Shown here: positions 7,337 to 15,118 of the stretch, in pieces
Layout: every line of letters starts with the position of its first letter
Position numbering within the stretch: position 1 is the stretch's first letter
Origin: Parcubacteria group bacterium GW2011_GWB1_44_7
Lineage (GTDB): Bacteria; Patescibacteria; Paceibacteria; UBA9973; DSPV01
Length of the DNA stretch: 24,082 bases
Assembly: GCA_000999175.1 (NCBI GenBank)
Contig: LCJJ01000002.1
Location: forward strand, 1 to 24,082
Direction of reading: 5' to 3'
Position numbers and translations under genes: made by a program
The notes under the pieces: model-generated
Database searches by the model: none
What the model saw: only the letters and a program-made list of their open reading frames with translations
What the model was told of the DNA's origin: nothing

Positions 7337-8317
7337 ATGGAAAACGAAACGATTAAAAAAGATAAGCCATACGCCACGCCAATAGCCATTGTCATTGCCG
7401 GCGCGATGTTTGCCGGCGCTTGGTTATACAATAAGCAAAACCCGCCCAATAAAATATCTGTTTCAGAAAATCAGACGGCGGCGGCAAATATCCCCGTATC
7501 AGAACTGGAAGAAATTGTTCTACCGTCAGAAGGCGTGATTTTGCCGGTAATTTGGGGCGCTCTTGGCGCGAAACTGGTGAGCGTTGGCGCCATTGATGAA
7601 AAAAGATTCAAAGCTCTCTATGAAGAACAGGGACAATTTACGACTGAATATAAGAACTTGCTTGAAGGCAATAATGTTGGTAAAACAGGATTGAAAATTA
7701 CCAGAGAAAACGCCGGTTATCTGCTGAACCTGTTTTGGGCGCTCGGTTTGGCGAGCAAGAATCCGATTTTGGATTCCGGAGAAATGACGAACCCAAGATA
7801 CGGCGGGGCGCAAAATTTCGCTTCCACCGCCGGTTGGACGCTTGCCCAAGGCGACCCGATGACTCATTACAGCCGCCATAAGTTTTTTAACTTGACGCCG
7901 GACCAGCAGGCGCTTGTTGAAAAAGTGTCAAAAGGAATATATCGGCCGTGCTGCGGAAACTCAACAAATTTTCCGGATTGCAATCATGGTATGGCGATGC
8001 TCGGATTGTTGGAGCTGATGGCATCGCAAGGCGTGACCGAGCAGGAGATGTGGCAAACGGCTTTGGCGGTTAATGCTTATTGGTTTCCCGATACTTATCT
8101 TACTATTGCGACTTACCTGAAAAACAAAGGCGTTGAATGGTCGGCGGTGAAGCCGCAAGAAATTCTTGGCGTCAATTATTCCAGCGCTTCGGGTTACGCG
8201 CGGATTGCTTCCCAAGTCGTTCAGCCGCAACAAAGCGGCGGCGGAAACGGTTGTGGCGTGGACGCTGGGCAACCAGCCGCCGCTTTGCCGAGACAGCAAA
8301 GCGGCTGCGGAATTTAA
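7337..8317 (+). CDS. Exported Cys-rich protein, unknown function
   Basis: This is a 326-residue protein with one N-terminal membrane segment (about residues 14-30). The soluble domain holds a central motif PCCGNSTNFPDCNHGMAMLG (about 212-231), preceded by HYSRHKFFNLTPDQQ, and a Gly/Gln-rich tail with CGV and CGI near the C-terminus. Clustered Cys and His point to metal or thiol binding. The 4-nt gap to ccdA suggests translational coupling and a shared pathway. Family not recognised. The tail is encoded by GC-rich self-complementary repeats (see 8279-8305), so it may have grown by local duplication. Confidence 0.65.
   Translation: MENETIKKDKPYATPIAIVIAGAMFAGAWLYNKQNPPNKISVSENQTAAANIPVSELEEIVLPSEGVILPVIWGALGAKLVSVGAIDEKRFKALYEEQGQFTTEYKNLLEGNNVGKTGLKITRENAGYLLNLFWALGLASKNPILDSGEMTNPRYGGAQNFASTAGWTLAQGDPMTHYSRHKFFNLTPDQQALVEKVSKGIYRPCCGNSTNFPDCNHGMAMLGLLELMASQGVTEQEMWQTALAVNAYWFPDTYLTIATYLKNKGVEWSAVKPQEILGVNYSSASGYARIASQVVQPQQSGGGNGCGVDAGQPAAALPRQQSGCGI
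8279..8305 (+). other. Strong hairpin at the 3' end of the Cys-rich gene
   Basis: A perfect 10-bp stem GCCGCTTTGC (8279-8288) and GCAAAGCGGC (8296-8305) has a 7-nt loop and lies within the last codons of the upstream gene. A further CAAAGCGGC copy lies about 50 nt upstream, so two folds compete. No T-run follows; it may slow or protect the transcript rather than end it. Confidence 0.5.
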
Positions 8318-8324
8318 AATGGTG

Positions 8325-8330
8325 TATAAT
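8325..8330 (+). promoter_or_regulatory. -10 hexamer TATAAT before the HTHD-motif gene
   Basis: A consensus TATAAT sits 10 nt upstream of the ATG at 8341. No convincing -35 was found. A start about 7 nt downstream would leave a leader of only 3-4 nt. Confidence 0.5.
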
Positions 8331-8340
8331 TCAATCAAAT

Positions 8341-8793
8341 ATGAACTATCAAAATTCACAACATCGTTTTAAAAAAATTGCCCTGTGGGGCTTGGGCGGC
8401 GGTTTGGCCGTTGCGGTCGGTAGTTTCATTTGGTATGTGGCGACTAGTCCGGCTGTTCCGGAATCCGCTATTGTGTCTCGCAACGGTTTGCACTGGCACC
8501 CCGAGCTCGCCATTCACGTGAAAGGAATAAAGCAAGAAATTCCTGCCGCTCTCGGTCTCGGTGTTATTGAAATGCCGATTCATACCCATGATTCAACCGG
8601 CATTATTCATCTTGAAATTGGCGGATTAGTGCGCCAAGAAGACATAATGCTCGTCCAGTTTTTCAAAAACTGGGGCAAGGATATTCATTCGTTCGGCGCG
8701 AATATGAAAATGCTCGTCAATGGAAAGGAAAACACCGAATACGAGAATTATGTGATGCGCGACAAAGACAAAATTGAGCTGGAGTTTAATTAA
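8341..8793 (+). CDS. Membrane-anchored His-rich protein (HxH and HTHD motifs), unknown
   Basis: This is a 150-residue protein. I chose the ATG at 8341: it follows a TATAAT, and the longer open frame upstream is the out-of-frame reading of the previous gene. One membrane anchor lies at about residues 12-33. The exported domain has HWHPELAIHVKG, IPAALGLG, MPIHTHDSTGIIHLEI and a late FFKNWG. The spacing of the six or so histidines suggests metal binding, and proteins with the HTHD-x-x-G-x-I-H-x-E pattern are widespread in bacteria and archaea without a settled role. Position ahead of copA suggests copper handling (inference). Confidence 0.7.
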   Translation: MNYQNSQHRFKKIALWGLGGGLAVAVGSFIWYVATSPAVPESAIVSRNGLHWHPELAIHVKGIKQEIPAALGLGVIEMPIHTHDSTGIIHLEIGGLVRQEDIMLVQFFKNWGKDIHSFGANMKMLVNGKENTEYENYVMRDKDKIELEFN

Positions 8794-8817
8794 AAATTAT
8801 TAATTAATAAAAAAATT

Positions 8818-9078
8818 ATGATGTACGGATTATATGGCGATTATGGGGGATGGGGCGCGGGCGGCGCGCTGGGTTGGTTTGGCGGCGGCCTGATGATGCT
8901 CTTATTCTGGGCGGCGGTGATTATTTTTATTGTTTGGTTGGTAAGAGAGATTGGCGGGAGAAATAATGAAAAATCCCGTTCAAATTCCGCCCTTGAAATC
9001 CTTAAGGAACGATATGCCAAGGGGGAAATAAATAAAGAGGAATTTGAAGAAAAAAAGAAAGTTCTTGCTTCAAACTGA
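8818..9078 (+). CDS. Small SHOCT-domain membrane protein
   Basis: This is an 86-residue protein starting at ATG 8818 (a second ATG follows at once). The N-terminus is Gly/Trp/Tyr-rich, then comes a single membrane segment (about residues 24-43). The C-terminal SALEILKERYAKGEINKEEFEEKKK is a classic SHOCT (short C-terminal) motif. SHOCT proteins often accompany copper and heavy-metal genes; the molecular role is unknown. It ends 16 nt before copA and is probably co-transcribed with it. Confidence 0.82.
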   Translation: MMYGLYGDYGGWGAGGALGWFGGGLMMLLFWAAVIIFIVWLVREIGGRNNEKSRSNSALEILKERYAKGEINKEEFEEKKKVLASN

Positions 9079-9094
9079 AATCTCGGTCAATCAA

Positions 9095-11359
9095 ATGAAA
9101 GCTGTTTACAAAATTCACGGTATGCATTGCGCCAGTTGCGCGTTGACGATTGAACACGCGCTTTTGAAGGCGGCCGGCGTGCGTTCGGCTTCGGTCAATT
9201 TTGCTTCGGAAACGGCGCTGATTGAATTTGATGAAAAAATTATTTCCGCATCAAACCTCGCAAAGATTGTAAATGAAACGGGGTATCATCTGGAGATTAA
9301 TTCTCAAACGGAAAAAGAAAAACCCGCTATGGGCTCTCATGAACATAATCACGCGGAAATGGAACGAGAGGGCCAGATAAAAGAAATGAAGCGCAAACTT
9401 GTCATCGGCGGACTTCTTTCAGTTTTTATCTTCCTCGGCAGTTTCCCGGAATGGTTTTCTTTCGTGCCGCAGATTTTAAACAATAATTGGATTCTTTTTA
9501 TTTTAACAACCCCCGTTCAATTTTGGGTCGGTTCCCAATTTTACAACGGACTTAAGCTCGTTGTTAAATATCGCTCGGCTGATATGAATACCCTGATTGC
9601 CGTCGGCACTTTGGCGGCCTATTTCTACAGCGCGGCGGTGACGGTTTTTCCGGATTTTTTCACCACAGGCGGAATAAAACCGGTTATCTACTTTGACACC
9701 TCGGCGATAATTATTGTTTTGATTCTTCTTGGAAAGTATTTTGAAGTATTGATGAAAGGCCGGGCCTCGGAAGCCATTAAAAAACTCATCGGTTTACAGC
9801 CCAAAACCGCGAAAATTTTGCGGGCGGGAAAAGAAATTGAAATACTAATTGCCGATGTAATAGTGGGCGATTTAATAATTGTCCGGCCCGGAGAAAGAAT
9901 TCCGGTTGACGGAAAAATCACCGAGGGAGATTCGGAAATTGACGAATCAATGATTACAGGAGAATCAATGCCCGTTCACAAAAAAGTCGGAAGTATGGTT
10001 ATTGGCAGCACCATAAATAAATTCGGCGCTTTTACTTTTCGCGCGACCAAAATCGGCAAAGATACGGTGCTTTCGCAGATTATTAAAATGGTGGAGAAAG
10101 CCCAAGGCTCCAAAGCGCCGATTCAACGGCTGGCCGACCTAGTCTCTTCTTATTTTGTCCCGGCGGTGTTTGGGATTGCCGTTTTAACTTTTGTGGTTTG
10201 GTTGTTTTTCGGGCCGGCTCCCGCTTTTACTTTTGCCTTGATTAATTTCGTTGCCGTTTTGATAATCGCTTGTCCGTGCGCTCTCGGTTTGGCCACCCCT
10301 ATGGCCATTATGGTTGCTTCGGGCAGCGCCGCGAGCAAAGGGATTTTAATCAAAGACGCCGCTTCGCTGGAAATTGCCAATAAGCTCAACGCGATTATTT
10401 TGGACAAAACCGGCACTCTTACCCAAGGCAAACCGGCGGTTACCGACATTATCTCGGTTACAGAATTTTCTGAATTTGAAACGGACAATGAGATTCTCAA
10501 ACTTGCCGCAAGTTTGGAACAAAGGTCGGAACATCCTTTGGCGCGGGCAATTCTTGACGATGCCGCAAAAAAGAAAATTGAGTTTTATAAGTTGGAAGAT
10601 TTCAGGGCTATTTCCGGAAAGGGTTTGCGGGGATTTTTACAAATCCCATCCGGAAAAATTGAAGTATATTTAGGAAACCGCGTTTTGATGAAAGACGCCG
10701 AACTTGATATTTCTCCATACGAAGACGGTATTAAAAAACTTGAAGACAAAGGCAAGACGGTGATGATTTTGGCGATTGATAAAAAAATAAAGGGCGCGCT
10801 GGCCGTGGCCGATGTGTTAAAAAAGGAATCAATTGAAGCGGTGCGGGCGCTCAAAAATAATAATATAGATGTTTGGCTGCTCACCGGAGACAATGTCCGC
10901 ACGGCTCGAGCCATTGCGGCCGAAGTGGGGATAGACAATGTGATGAGCGAGGTTTTGCCCGATAAAAAGTCGGAAAAAGTGCGCGAGCTTCAGGCCCAAG
11001 GAAAAATTGTGGCGATGGTTGGCGACGGCATCAACGACGCGCCGGCGCTGACCCAAGCCAATATCGGCATCGCTATGGGCGAAGGCGCGGATATTGCCAT
11101 GGAGTCGGCCAATATCACTCTGATGAGAGGGGATTTGACGCTGATTCCGGAAGTCATCAAGCTTTCAAAGCGAACGATGAGAATCATAAAACAAAATCTT
11201 TTTTGGGCGTTTTTTTACAATGTCGCTTTTATTCCGGTGGCGGCCGGCGTTCTTTACCCGTTTTTTAAGATTTTGCTCAACCCTATTTTCGCCGCCGCCG
11301 CTATGGCCTTTTCCAGTTTGAGTGTTGTTTTGAATTCCTTGCGGTTGAAGGCCGAGTAA
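9095..11359 (+). CDS. copA: Copper-translocating P1B-type ATPase
   Basis: This is a 754-residue protein. I chose the ATG at 9095 (MKAVYKIHGMHCASC); the frame extends to 9044 but those residues overlap the SHOCT gene. It has an N-terminal HMA domain with GMHCASC (residues 9-15), a His-rich linker (HEHNHAE), TGES (288-291), the membrane CPC (393-395) of copper pumps, the phosphorylation site DKTGT (437-441), the SEHP nucleotide-binding signature (478-481) and GDGIND (643-648). It is complete. It exports Cu(I) from the cytoplasm using ATP and is the last gene of the envelope redox and copper run. Confidence 0.95.
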   Translation: MKAVYKIHGMHCASCALTIEHALLKAAGVRSASVNFASETALIEFDEKIISASNLAKIVNETGYHLEINSQTEKEKPAMGSHEHNHAEMEREGQIKEMKRKLVIGGLLSVFIFLGSFPEWFSFVPQILNNNWILFILTTPVQFWVGSQFYNGLKLVVKYRSADMNTLIAVGTLAAYFYSAAVTVFPDFFTTGGIKPVIYFDTSAIIIVLILLGKYFEVLMKGRASEAIKKLIGLQPKTAKILRAGKEIEILIADVIVGDLIIVRPGERIPVDGKITEGDSEIDESMITGESMPVHKKVGSMVIGSTINKFGAFTFRATKIGKDTVLSQIIKMVEKAQGSKAPIQRLADLVSSYFVPAVFGIAVLTFVVWLFFGPAPAFTFALINFVAVLIIACPCALGLATPMAIMVASGSAASKGILIKDAASLEIANKLNAIILDKTGTLTQGKPAVTDIISVTEFSEFETDNEILKLAASLEQRSEHPLARAILDDAAKKKIEFYKLEDFRAISGKGLRGFLQIPSGKIEVYLGNRVLMKDAELDISPYEDGIKKLEDKGKTVMILAIDKKIKGALAVADVLKKESIEAVRALKNNNIDVWLLTGDNVRTARAIAAEVGIDNVMSEVLPDKKSEKVRELQAQGKIVAMVGDGINDAPALTQANIGIAMGEGADIAMESANITLMRGDLTLIPEVIKLSKRTMRIIKQNLFWAFFYNVAFIPVAAGVLYPFFKILLNPIFAAAAMAFSSLSVVLNSLRLKAE

Positions 11360-11375
11360 ACCAATATGTTATACT
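11345..11375 (+). promoter_or_regulatory. Extended -10 promoter of the structured RNA
   Basis: TG-T-TATACT (11367-11375) is a perfect extended -10. A weak TTGAAG -35 lies at 11345-11350 with a 19-nt spacer, inside the end of copA. The expected start is near G11382, exactly where the RNA's closing helix begins. Confidence 0.7.
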
Positions 11376-11381
11376 GGGTTT

Positions 11382-11491
11382 GCTGGGCAAGGAGATCCGT
11401 ATAAGTTAGTGAACCCGAGCACACCACGCCGATCACTGCTGGCCATTGCGGATTCCCAGCCGCCTTGGTTGTGTGACCAAGGCGTTTTTTT
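11382..11491 (+). ncRNA. Structured small RNA of unassigned family
   Basis: A free-standing unit of about 110 nt has its own extended -10 promoter and terminator. The closing helix pairs GCTGGG (11382-11387) with CCCAGC (11455-11460), stacked on GATCCG (11394-11399) with CGGATT (11449-11454, one G-U pair), leaving a 6-nt bulge CAAGGA on the 5' side. Inside, AGTGA (11408-11412) pairs with TCACT (11433-11437) around a C-rich loop. A 9-bp terminator hairpin follows. I looked for SRP RNA, 5S, tmRNA, RNase P and tRNA signatures and saw none. A 6S-like regulator is possible because of the long closing helix, but unproven. Confidence 0.65.
11461..11491 (+). terminator. Rho-independent terminator of the structured RNA
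   Basis: A 9-bp stem CGCCTTGGT (11461-11469) and ACCAAGGCG (11476-11484) with a 6-nt loop is followed by seven T residues (11485-11491). Confidence 0.93.
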
Positions 11492-11532
11492 GCGAGTTAA
11501 TTTTAGGACTGTTTATAACCTCAAATTTCCGC

Positions 11533-11538
11533 TATACT
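11533..11538 (+). promoter_or_regulatory. -10 hexamer TATACT of prfB (leaderless layout)
   Basis: TATACT ends 7 nt before the prfB ATG (11546), so transcription would begin at or next to the start codon. There is no Shine-Dalgarno sequence. The -35 is not convincing. Confidence 0.6.
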
Positions 11539-11545
11539 TTTTATT

Positions 11546-12436
11546 ATGAATGAAAAAGAAAAAAGAGAGAAAAAAATAAAAGAGATTGAAACGGCAATGA
11601 ATGCGGCGGATTTTTGGGCTGACAAAGAGAAAGCCCAAGCGCTTATTAAAGAGCTTCAGGAACTTAAGGCCGAAGAGAAAGGAGGCGGAAAATACGACAA
11701 CAGCGGCGCGGTGGTGACAATTTTTTCCGGCGCCGGAGGCGATGACGCCGAGGATTTCTCGGCAATGCTTTTCGCGATGTATCGGAAATTTATTGAACGG
11801 CAAGGCTGGGGGCTTTCCATTGTTCATCAGAATCAAAACGCTCACGGCGGTTTCCGTAATTTAACTTTTGAAATCAGCGGTAAAAATATTTATGGTGTTT
11901 TGAAAAACGAATCCGGCGTTCATCGTTTGGTTCGGATTTCACCTTTTAATGCTCAAAAAAAACGCCACACTTCTTTTTCCATGGTGGAAGTGGTTCCGAA
12001 GTTTTCCGTTCAAAGCGGACCCGCCTCGGGTGAGGATATTCCCGAAAATGAGATTGAAGTGACTTTTGCCCGTTCTTCCGGCCCCGGCGGCCAAAATGTC
12101 AACAAGCGCGAGACCGCGGTGCGGGTTGTTCATATTCCAACCGGCCTTGCTGTCCACGCTGAAACCGAACGGAGCCAATCGGCCAATCGCGAAAAAGCGC
12201 TGGCGATTCTCAAAGGCAAACTTTACAAAATCCGCGAAGACGAACGCCAAGCCAAAGAAAAAGGGCTCTACATTTCCAAAACGACGGCGATAGAATGGGG
12301 CAATCAAATTCGCTCTTACGTTCTTCATCCTTACAAAATGGTCAAAGACCATCGCACCGGCGTGGAAACCGCCCAAGTGGACAAAGTTCTCGCCGGCGAA
12401 TTGGACGAATTCATTGAAGCGGAGAGAACACTTTAA
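11546..12436 (+). CDS. prfB: Peptide chain release factor 2 (short form)
   Basis: This is a 296-residue protein. The stop-codon recognition tripeptide is S-P-F (132-134), which marks RF2 (UGA and UAA) rather than RF1, and the catalytic GGQ is at 181-183 in SGPGGQNVNKRETAV. The sequences GVHRLVRISPF and RHTSF are canonical. Compared with the usual 365 or so residues, about 60 are missing from N-terminal domain 1, between the first helix and SGAGG. The programmed +1 frameshift of most prfB genes is absent, since the frame is continuous from the ATG. UGA recognition agrees with UGA stops elsewhere in the window. Confidence 0.94.
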   Translation: MNEKEKREKKIKEIETAMNAADFWADKEKAQALIKELQELKAEEKGGGKYDNSGAVVTIFSGAGGDDAEDFSAMLFAMYRKFIERQGWGLSIVHQNQNAHGGFRNLTFEISGKNIYGVLKNESGVHRLVRISPFNAQKKRHTSFSMVEVVPKFSVQSGPASGEDIPENEIEVTFARSSGPGGQNVNKRETAVRVVHIPTGLAVHAETERSQSANREKALAILKGKLYKIREDERQAKEKGLYISKTTAIEWGNQIRSYVLHPYKMVKDHRTGVETAQVDKVLAGELDEFIEAERTL

Positions 12437-12471
12437 AATCCTATAGTTTTATGATATAAAACTCGGACAAG

Positions 12472-12499
12472 AAAAAACCCTCCGATGTGCATCGGAGGG
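12472..12499 (-). terminator. Rho-independent terminator for the minus-strand operon
   Basis: A 9-bp stem CCCTCCGAT (12478-12486) and ATCGGAGGG (12491-12499) with a 4-nt loop is bordered by six A residues (12472-12477), which become the U-tract on the minus strand. It serves the SPFH and membrane-protein genes, not prfB. Confidence 0.9.
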
Positions 12500-12528
12500 G
12501 TGTGCGACTTTAGGTCGCGAAGAACTTG

Positions 12529-13707
12529 TTAGTCAACAGCTTCCAGCCACATTGGGATTTGGCTCGGGTCGTTTTCTGCCTGCCACCAACCGGAAAAGAG
12601 ATTTGGATTAACTTGTTTGAGGAACCAAATACCTTTCAGGGGCGGATTTTTCTGTGACCATGACCCGTGGTCGGGTTCGGCCGCTTTATCCCAGTTCATT
12701 ATGAATGTTTCGGTTGTTCCATGATTGTCGTAATAACCGACTATCTTAAACTGAAACATATCGTAACAAACGATTGCTGATGGGAAACTGCCGTTTCTCA
12801 TATCCGGCGCCAATCCCTTGACCAAGGGCTGCTTGGACCAGCAGAGTTTCCATCTCTTTTCCGTTACTGATTTTGGGGTGGTGGTAGTTTTAGTTTGAGC
12901 GGCAACTTTTTCTTTACGAACAGCTCGCATACTGTTGCACGATGTTATCATTACAGCAAGAGTGGCTATGCTAATAATGAGAATTGCCACCGCCGACGCT
13001 TGCCCCCCCTTTTTTCCAATGAGCCAGAATCCAGTAATCAATGCTAAGGGCAACCACCAAAACCCCGCGGAACCACTCCATTTTTCCCAGAACGACGGCC
13101 AGATTTGGCTCAACAACCAATAGGTAAACAACAAACCGGCAATTGCCCACAAGCCGTTGATGATGGGTGATGTTAGAGTTGGTAACTTCAATCCGTCAGT
13201 TTTTGCAGTTTTTGCTTTGGTTGCTTTACTTTTCGTTAGCGCCCAGCGTATAAGATAGGATGCGATTACTACTAACGGAATCATCACAATCACTGCCACT
13301 CCTAGAAAAATGACAGGGATAGTGGAATCAGTCGGGGATAGTTTGACACCCTTGAACTTAACGCCAAACGCCAAAGCAATACCAACTCCTGTGATAATCG
13401 CCCCGACTAGCAAGGCAATCAGTATCCTTACTGGTGATATTTTTGCGGGACTGCCCGCAGTTTTTGCTCCAACCAATTTCTTGACGATGGTTTCCACCAA
13501 GATTACTGTCCGTAGGCCAAGCCACTTAATCGTCTTGATCAGGACTCGCGCTAACCACTTATGTGGCTGACATTTCTTAATCCACCAAATTACCAACGCG
13601 GCCAAAGCCAGAGTAAGCAAAATAGTAAGCAAAATGGTGTACCAATACTCAAGTGTTACATCCCAAAAGATTTTCAGGCTTTGCAACAGTGTTATTATCT
13701 TGTTCAT
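12529..13707 (-). CDS. Multi-spanning membrane protein with extracytoplasmic C-terminal domain, unknown
   Basis: This is a 392-residue protein. Hydrophobic segments lie at about residues 20-43, 95-117, 128-153, 183-203, 216-230 and 238-258. A basic Lys/Thr/Ala-rich linker (about 158-170) separates two groups of helices, and the last 130 residues are soluble, rich in Trp, with a KRWKLCWSK and GSFPSAIVCYDMFQF cysteine pair. Its ATG overlaps the SPFH stop by 4 nt (ATGA), so the two are translationally coupled. SPFH proteins often pair with a membrane partner, which this may be. No family recognised. Confidence 0.7.
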   Translation of the reverse strand: MNKIITLLQSLKIFWDVTLEYWYTILLTILLTLALAALVIWWIKKCQPHKWLARVLIKTIKWLGLRTVILVETIVKKLVGAKTAGSPAKISPVRILIALLVGAIITGVGIALAFGVKFKGVKLSPTDSTIPVIFLGVAVIVMIPLVVIASYLIRWALTKSKATKAKTAKTDGLKLPTLTSPIINGLWAIAGLLFTYWLLSQIWPSFWEKWSGSAGFWWLPLALITGFWLIGKKGGQASAVAILIISIATLAVMITSCNSMRAVRKEKVAAQTKTTTTPKSVTEKRWKLCWSKQPLVKGLAPDMRNGSFPSAIVCYDMFQFKIVGYYDNHGTTETFIMNWDKAAEPDHGSWSQKNPPLKGIWFLKQVNPNLFSGWWQAENDPSQIPMWLEAVD

Positions 13708-14870
13708 TCTTTCTCAACCTCCTTTCCGTCTGATTCATCAGTCGGTTGGGGCGCCTGAACGACGATACCGGCAGCTTGACCACCGAGCGATACCACACCT
13801 TTAACTTTCCCCAGTTCCTTTGCCACTTCAACTGGTATTCCGCCAGCGTCTCTGATGGCGGTGTAGACCGCTTTGTTATAGGCTTCGTCAGCCATCTGTT
13901 TAAGCGCCCTCGTTTGTTGATAGTATTCCGCTTCCACCACATCAGCTTTTCCTTGCTGTTCGGCTTCAAACTTCTTGGTAATTGAATTGATAAACTTTGG
14001 GTCCGACGGACTGATGTCCCAAATTTGAATTTTATCAACCTTAACTCCAAGGTTTTCCTCAAATTCATCCAAGTGTTTGTCATCGGACAAGAGGGTTATT
14101 AACTCCCTTGATATCTTTGTGTCCAAAGATTCATCTTTTTTGTCTTTCTTTGGTTGGTCAAGCAAATCCTCATAGTGATGGTCACGAACGAAATCCGCAA
14201 TTTTACCGCCTAGTTGATTTTGCACTGTTTCCAACCAACGATGAGCAACAATAGTCGCTTTATATGGATTAACCACTCTTGCTGTTATCAGATACTGAAT
14301 ATCAAATGGTATCCCATCGCGGCTATCAGCTTTCTCTTGTTGGGCCACATAGGTGTCAATAAATAATGGCACGTAATCAATCGGCCCTTTATCGGGGTCG
14401 GGATTATCTGATGTGAATTCTTTGGTCACAAAGACAGTCCGAATTTTACCCGTGGTTTTATCCTCCTTCTGTTCCAAACTGGTCCAGGTGAAGTTATACC
14501 TCAAAACCTTATTGACACCCGGCAAGCCAAGCCAGCGTATACCGCCGCCCTCGAAACGCCTTTGCAAGTTATCGTCCTCAACCGGAGGCAATGTTTTACC
14601 ATCTTTATCTTTAACAAAGAATTTCTCGGGCAAAACATCCCACTCATTCAAGCGGCAGTTTTTTGGTTTAGGTTCTGGAGAACCAGGACTTCCTTCAATC
14701 CAAGTGATGTAGTCCGGACCGTCAACCATTGCTTCGGTTAGAACATCTTGAAGCTCGTTGGGATTATCAGGTCTAGGTAATTTGATTTCAACGTTAAAAA
14801 CCTGACCTTCCCTAGCCAAAATGTAACCTTTATAGGCCATGAGGCAACGGTGAAAACCGTCATATCGCAT
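13704..14870 (-). CDS. SPFH/Band 7 domain protein (stomatin-like), start uncertain
   Basis: From the ATG at 14870 the protein has 388 residues. The central part, with FIDTYVAQQEKADSRDG, IPFDIQYLITARVVNPYKAT and IWDISPSDPKFINS, has the SPFH beta-rich pattern followed by a charged coiled coil (KKFEAEQQGKADVVEAEYYQ) and a Gly-rich tail. SPFH proteins scaffold membrane microdomains. The reading frame continues upstream of 14870 as ILFKDWFFTTVKEPQAKVV, which looks like genuine SPFH N-terminus, but there is no ATG, GTG or TTG before the stop. An ATT start at 14927, or a +1 frameshift from the small ORF at 14917-15006, would include it. Confidence 0.82.
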   Translation of the reverse strand: MRYDGFHRCLMAYKGYILAREGQVFNVEIKLPRPDNPNELQDVLTEAMVDGPDYITWIEGSPGSPEPKPKNCRLNEWDVLPEKFFVKDKDGKTLPPVEDDNLQRRFEGGGIRWLGLPGVNKVLRYNFTWTSLEQKEDKTTGKIRTVFVTKEFTSDNPDPDKGPIDYVPLFIDTYVAQQEKADSRDGIPFDIQYLITARVVNPYKATIVAHRWLETVQNQLGGKIADFVRDHHYEDLLDQPKKDKKDESLDTKISRELITLLSDDKHLDEFEENLGVKVDKIQIWDISPSDPKFINSITKKFEAEQQGKADVVEAEYYQQTRALKQMADEAYNKAVYTAIRDAGGIPVEVAKELGKVKGVVSLGGQAAGIVVQAPQPTDESDGKEVEKE

Positions 14871-14916
14871 TACAACTTTGGCCTGCGGTTCTTTAACAGT
14901 GGTAAAAAACCAATCT

Positions 14917-15006
14917 TTAAAGAGAATTAAATTTCTGTGGTATAAATACAGGGATGAATCCCGTTAGAAGCCGCGGTCGCAATATTACTGCTACTGCAAT
15001 TGACAT
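14917..15006 (-). other. Short ORF overlapping the SPFH 5' region (possible frameshifted N-terminus)
   Basis: ATG at 15006 opens 29 codons with a hydrophobic peptide (MSIAVAVILRPRLLTGF start) ending at CTT-TAA (14922-14917). Skipping one base at CTT-T would enter the SPFH frame at AAA (14918-14916), giving one continuous protein with an N-terminal hydrophobic segment. The site resembles the CTT-TGA shift site of classical prfB. It could equally be a chance ORF or a one-base deletion. Confidence 0.3.
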
Positions 15007-15118
15007 AATTTGTCTTTCTGTTTGTCTGTTGTTTTTGTTGTTATTCAATTGTCAACACCGCGGAAGCGGGGACAAAATCTGGCTAAGACAGTAGCATAAT
15101 AAAGAAATTTGTCAATGT

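Noticed and set aside
11382..11491. SRP RNA, 5S rRNA or tmRNA at the structured RNA locus
   Set aside because: The SRP apical motif, the 5S loop sequences and any tRNA-like ends are missing on both strands.
13649..14083. Additional minus-strand ORF of 144 residues
   Set aside because: It overlaps the SPFH and membrane-protein genes out of frame and has the basic, low-hydrophobicity composition of a shadow reading.
15000..15005. TTGACA as a plus-strand -35 element in the divergent SPFH/pilin gap
   Set aside because: No acceptable -10 lies 16-18 nt downstream.
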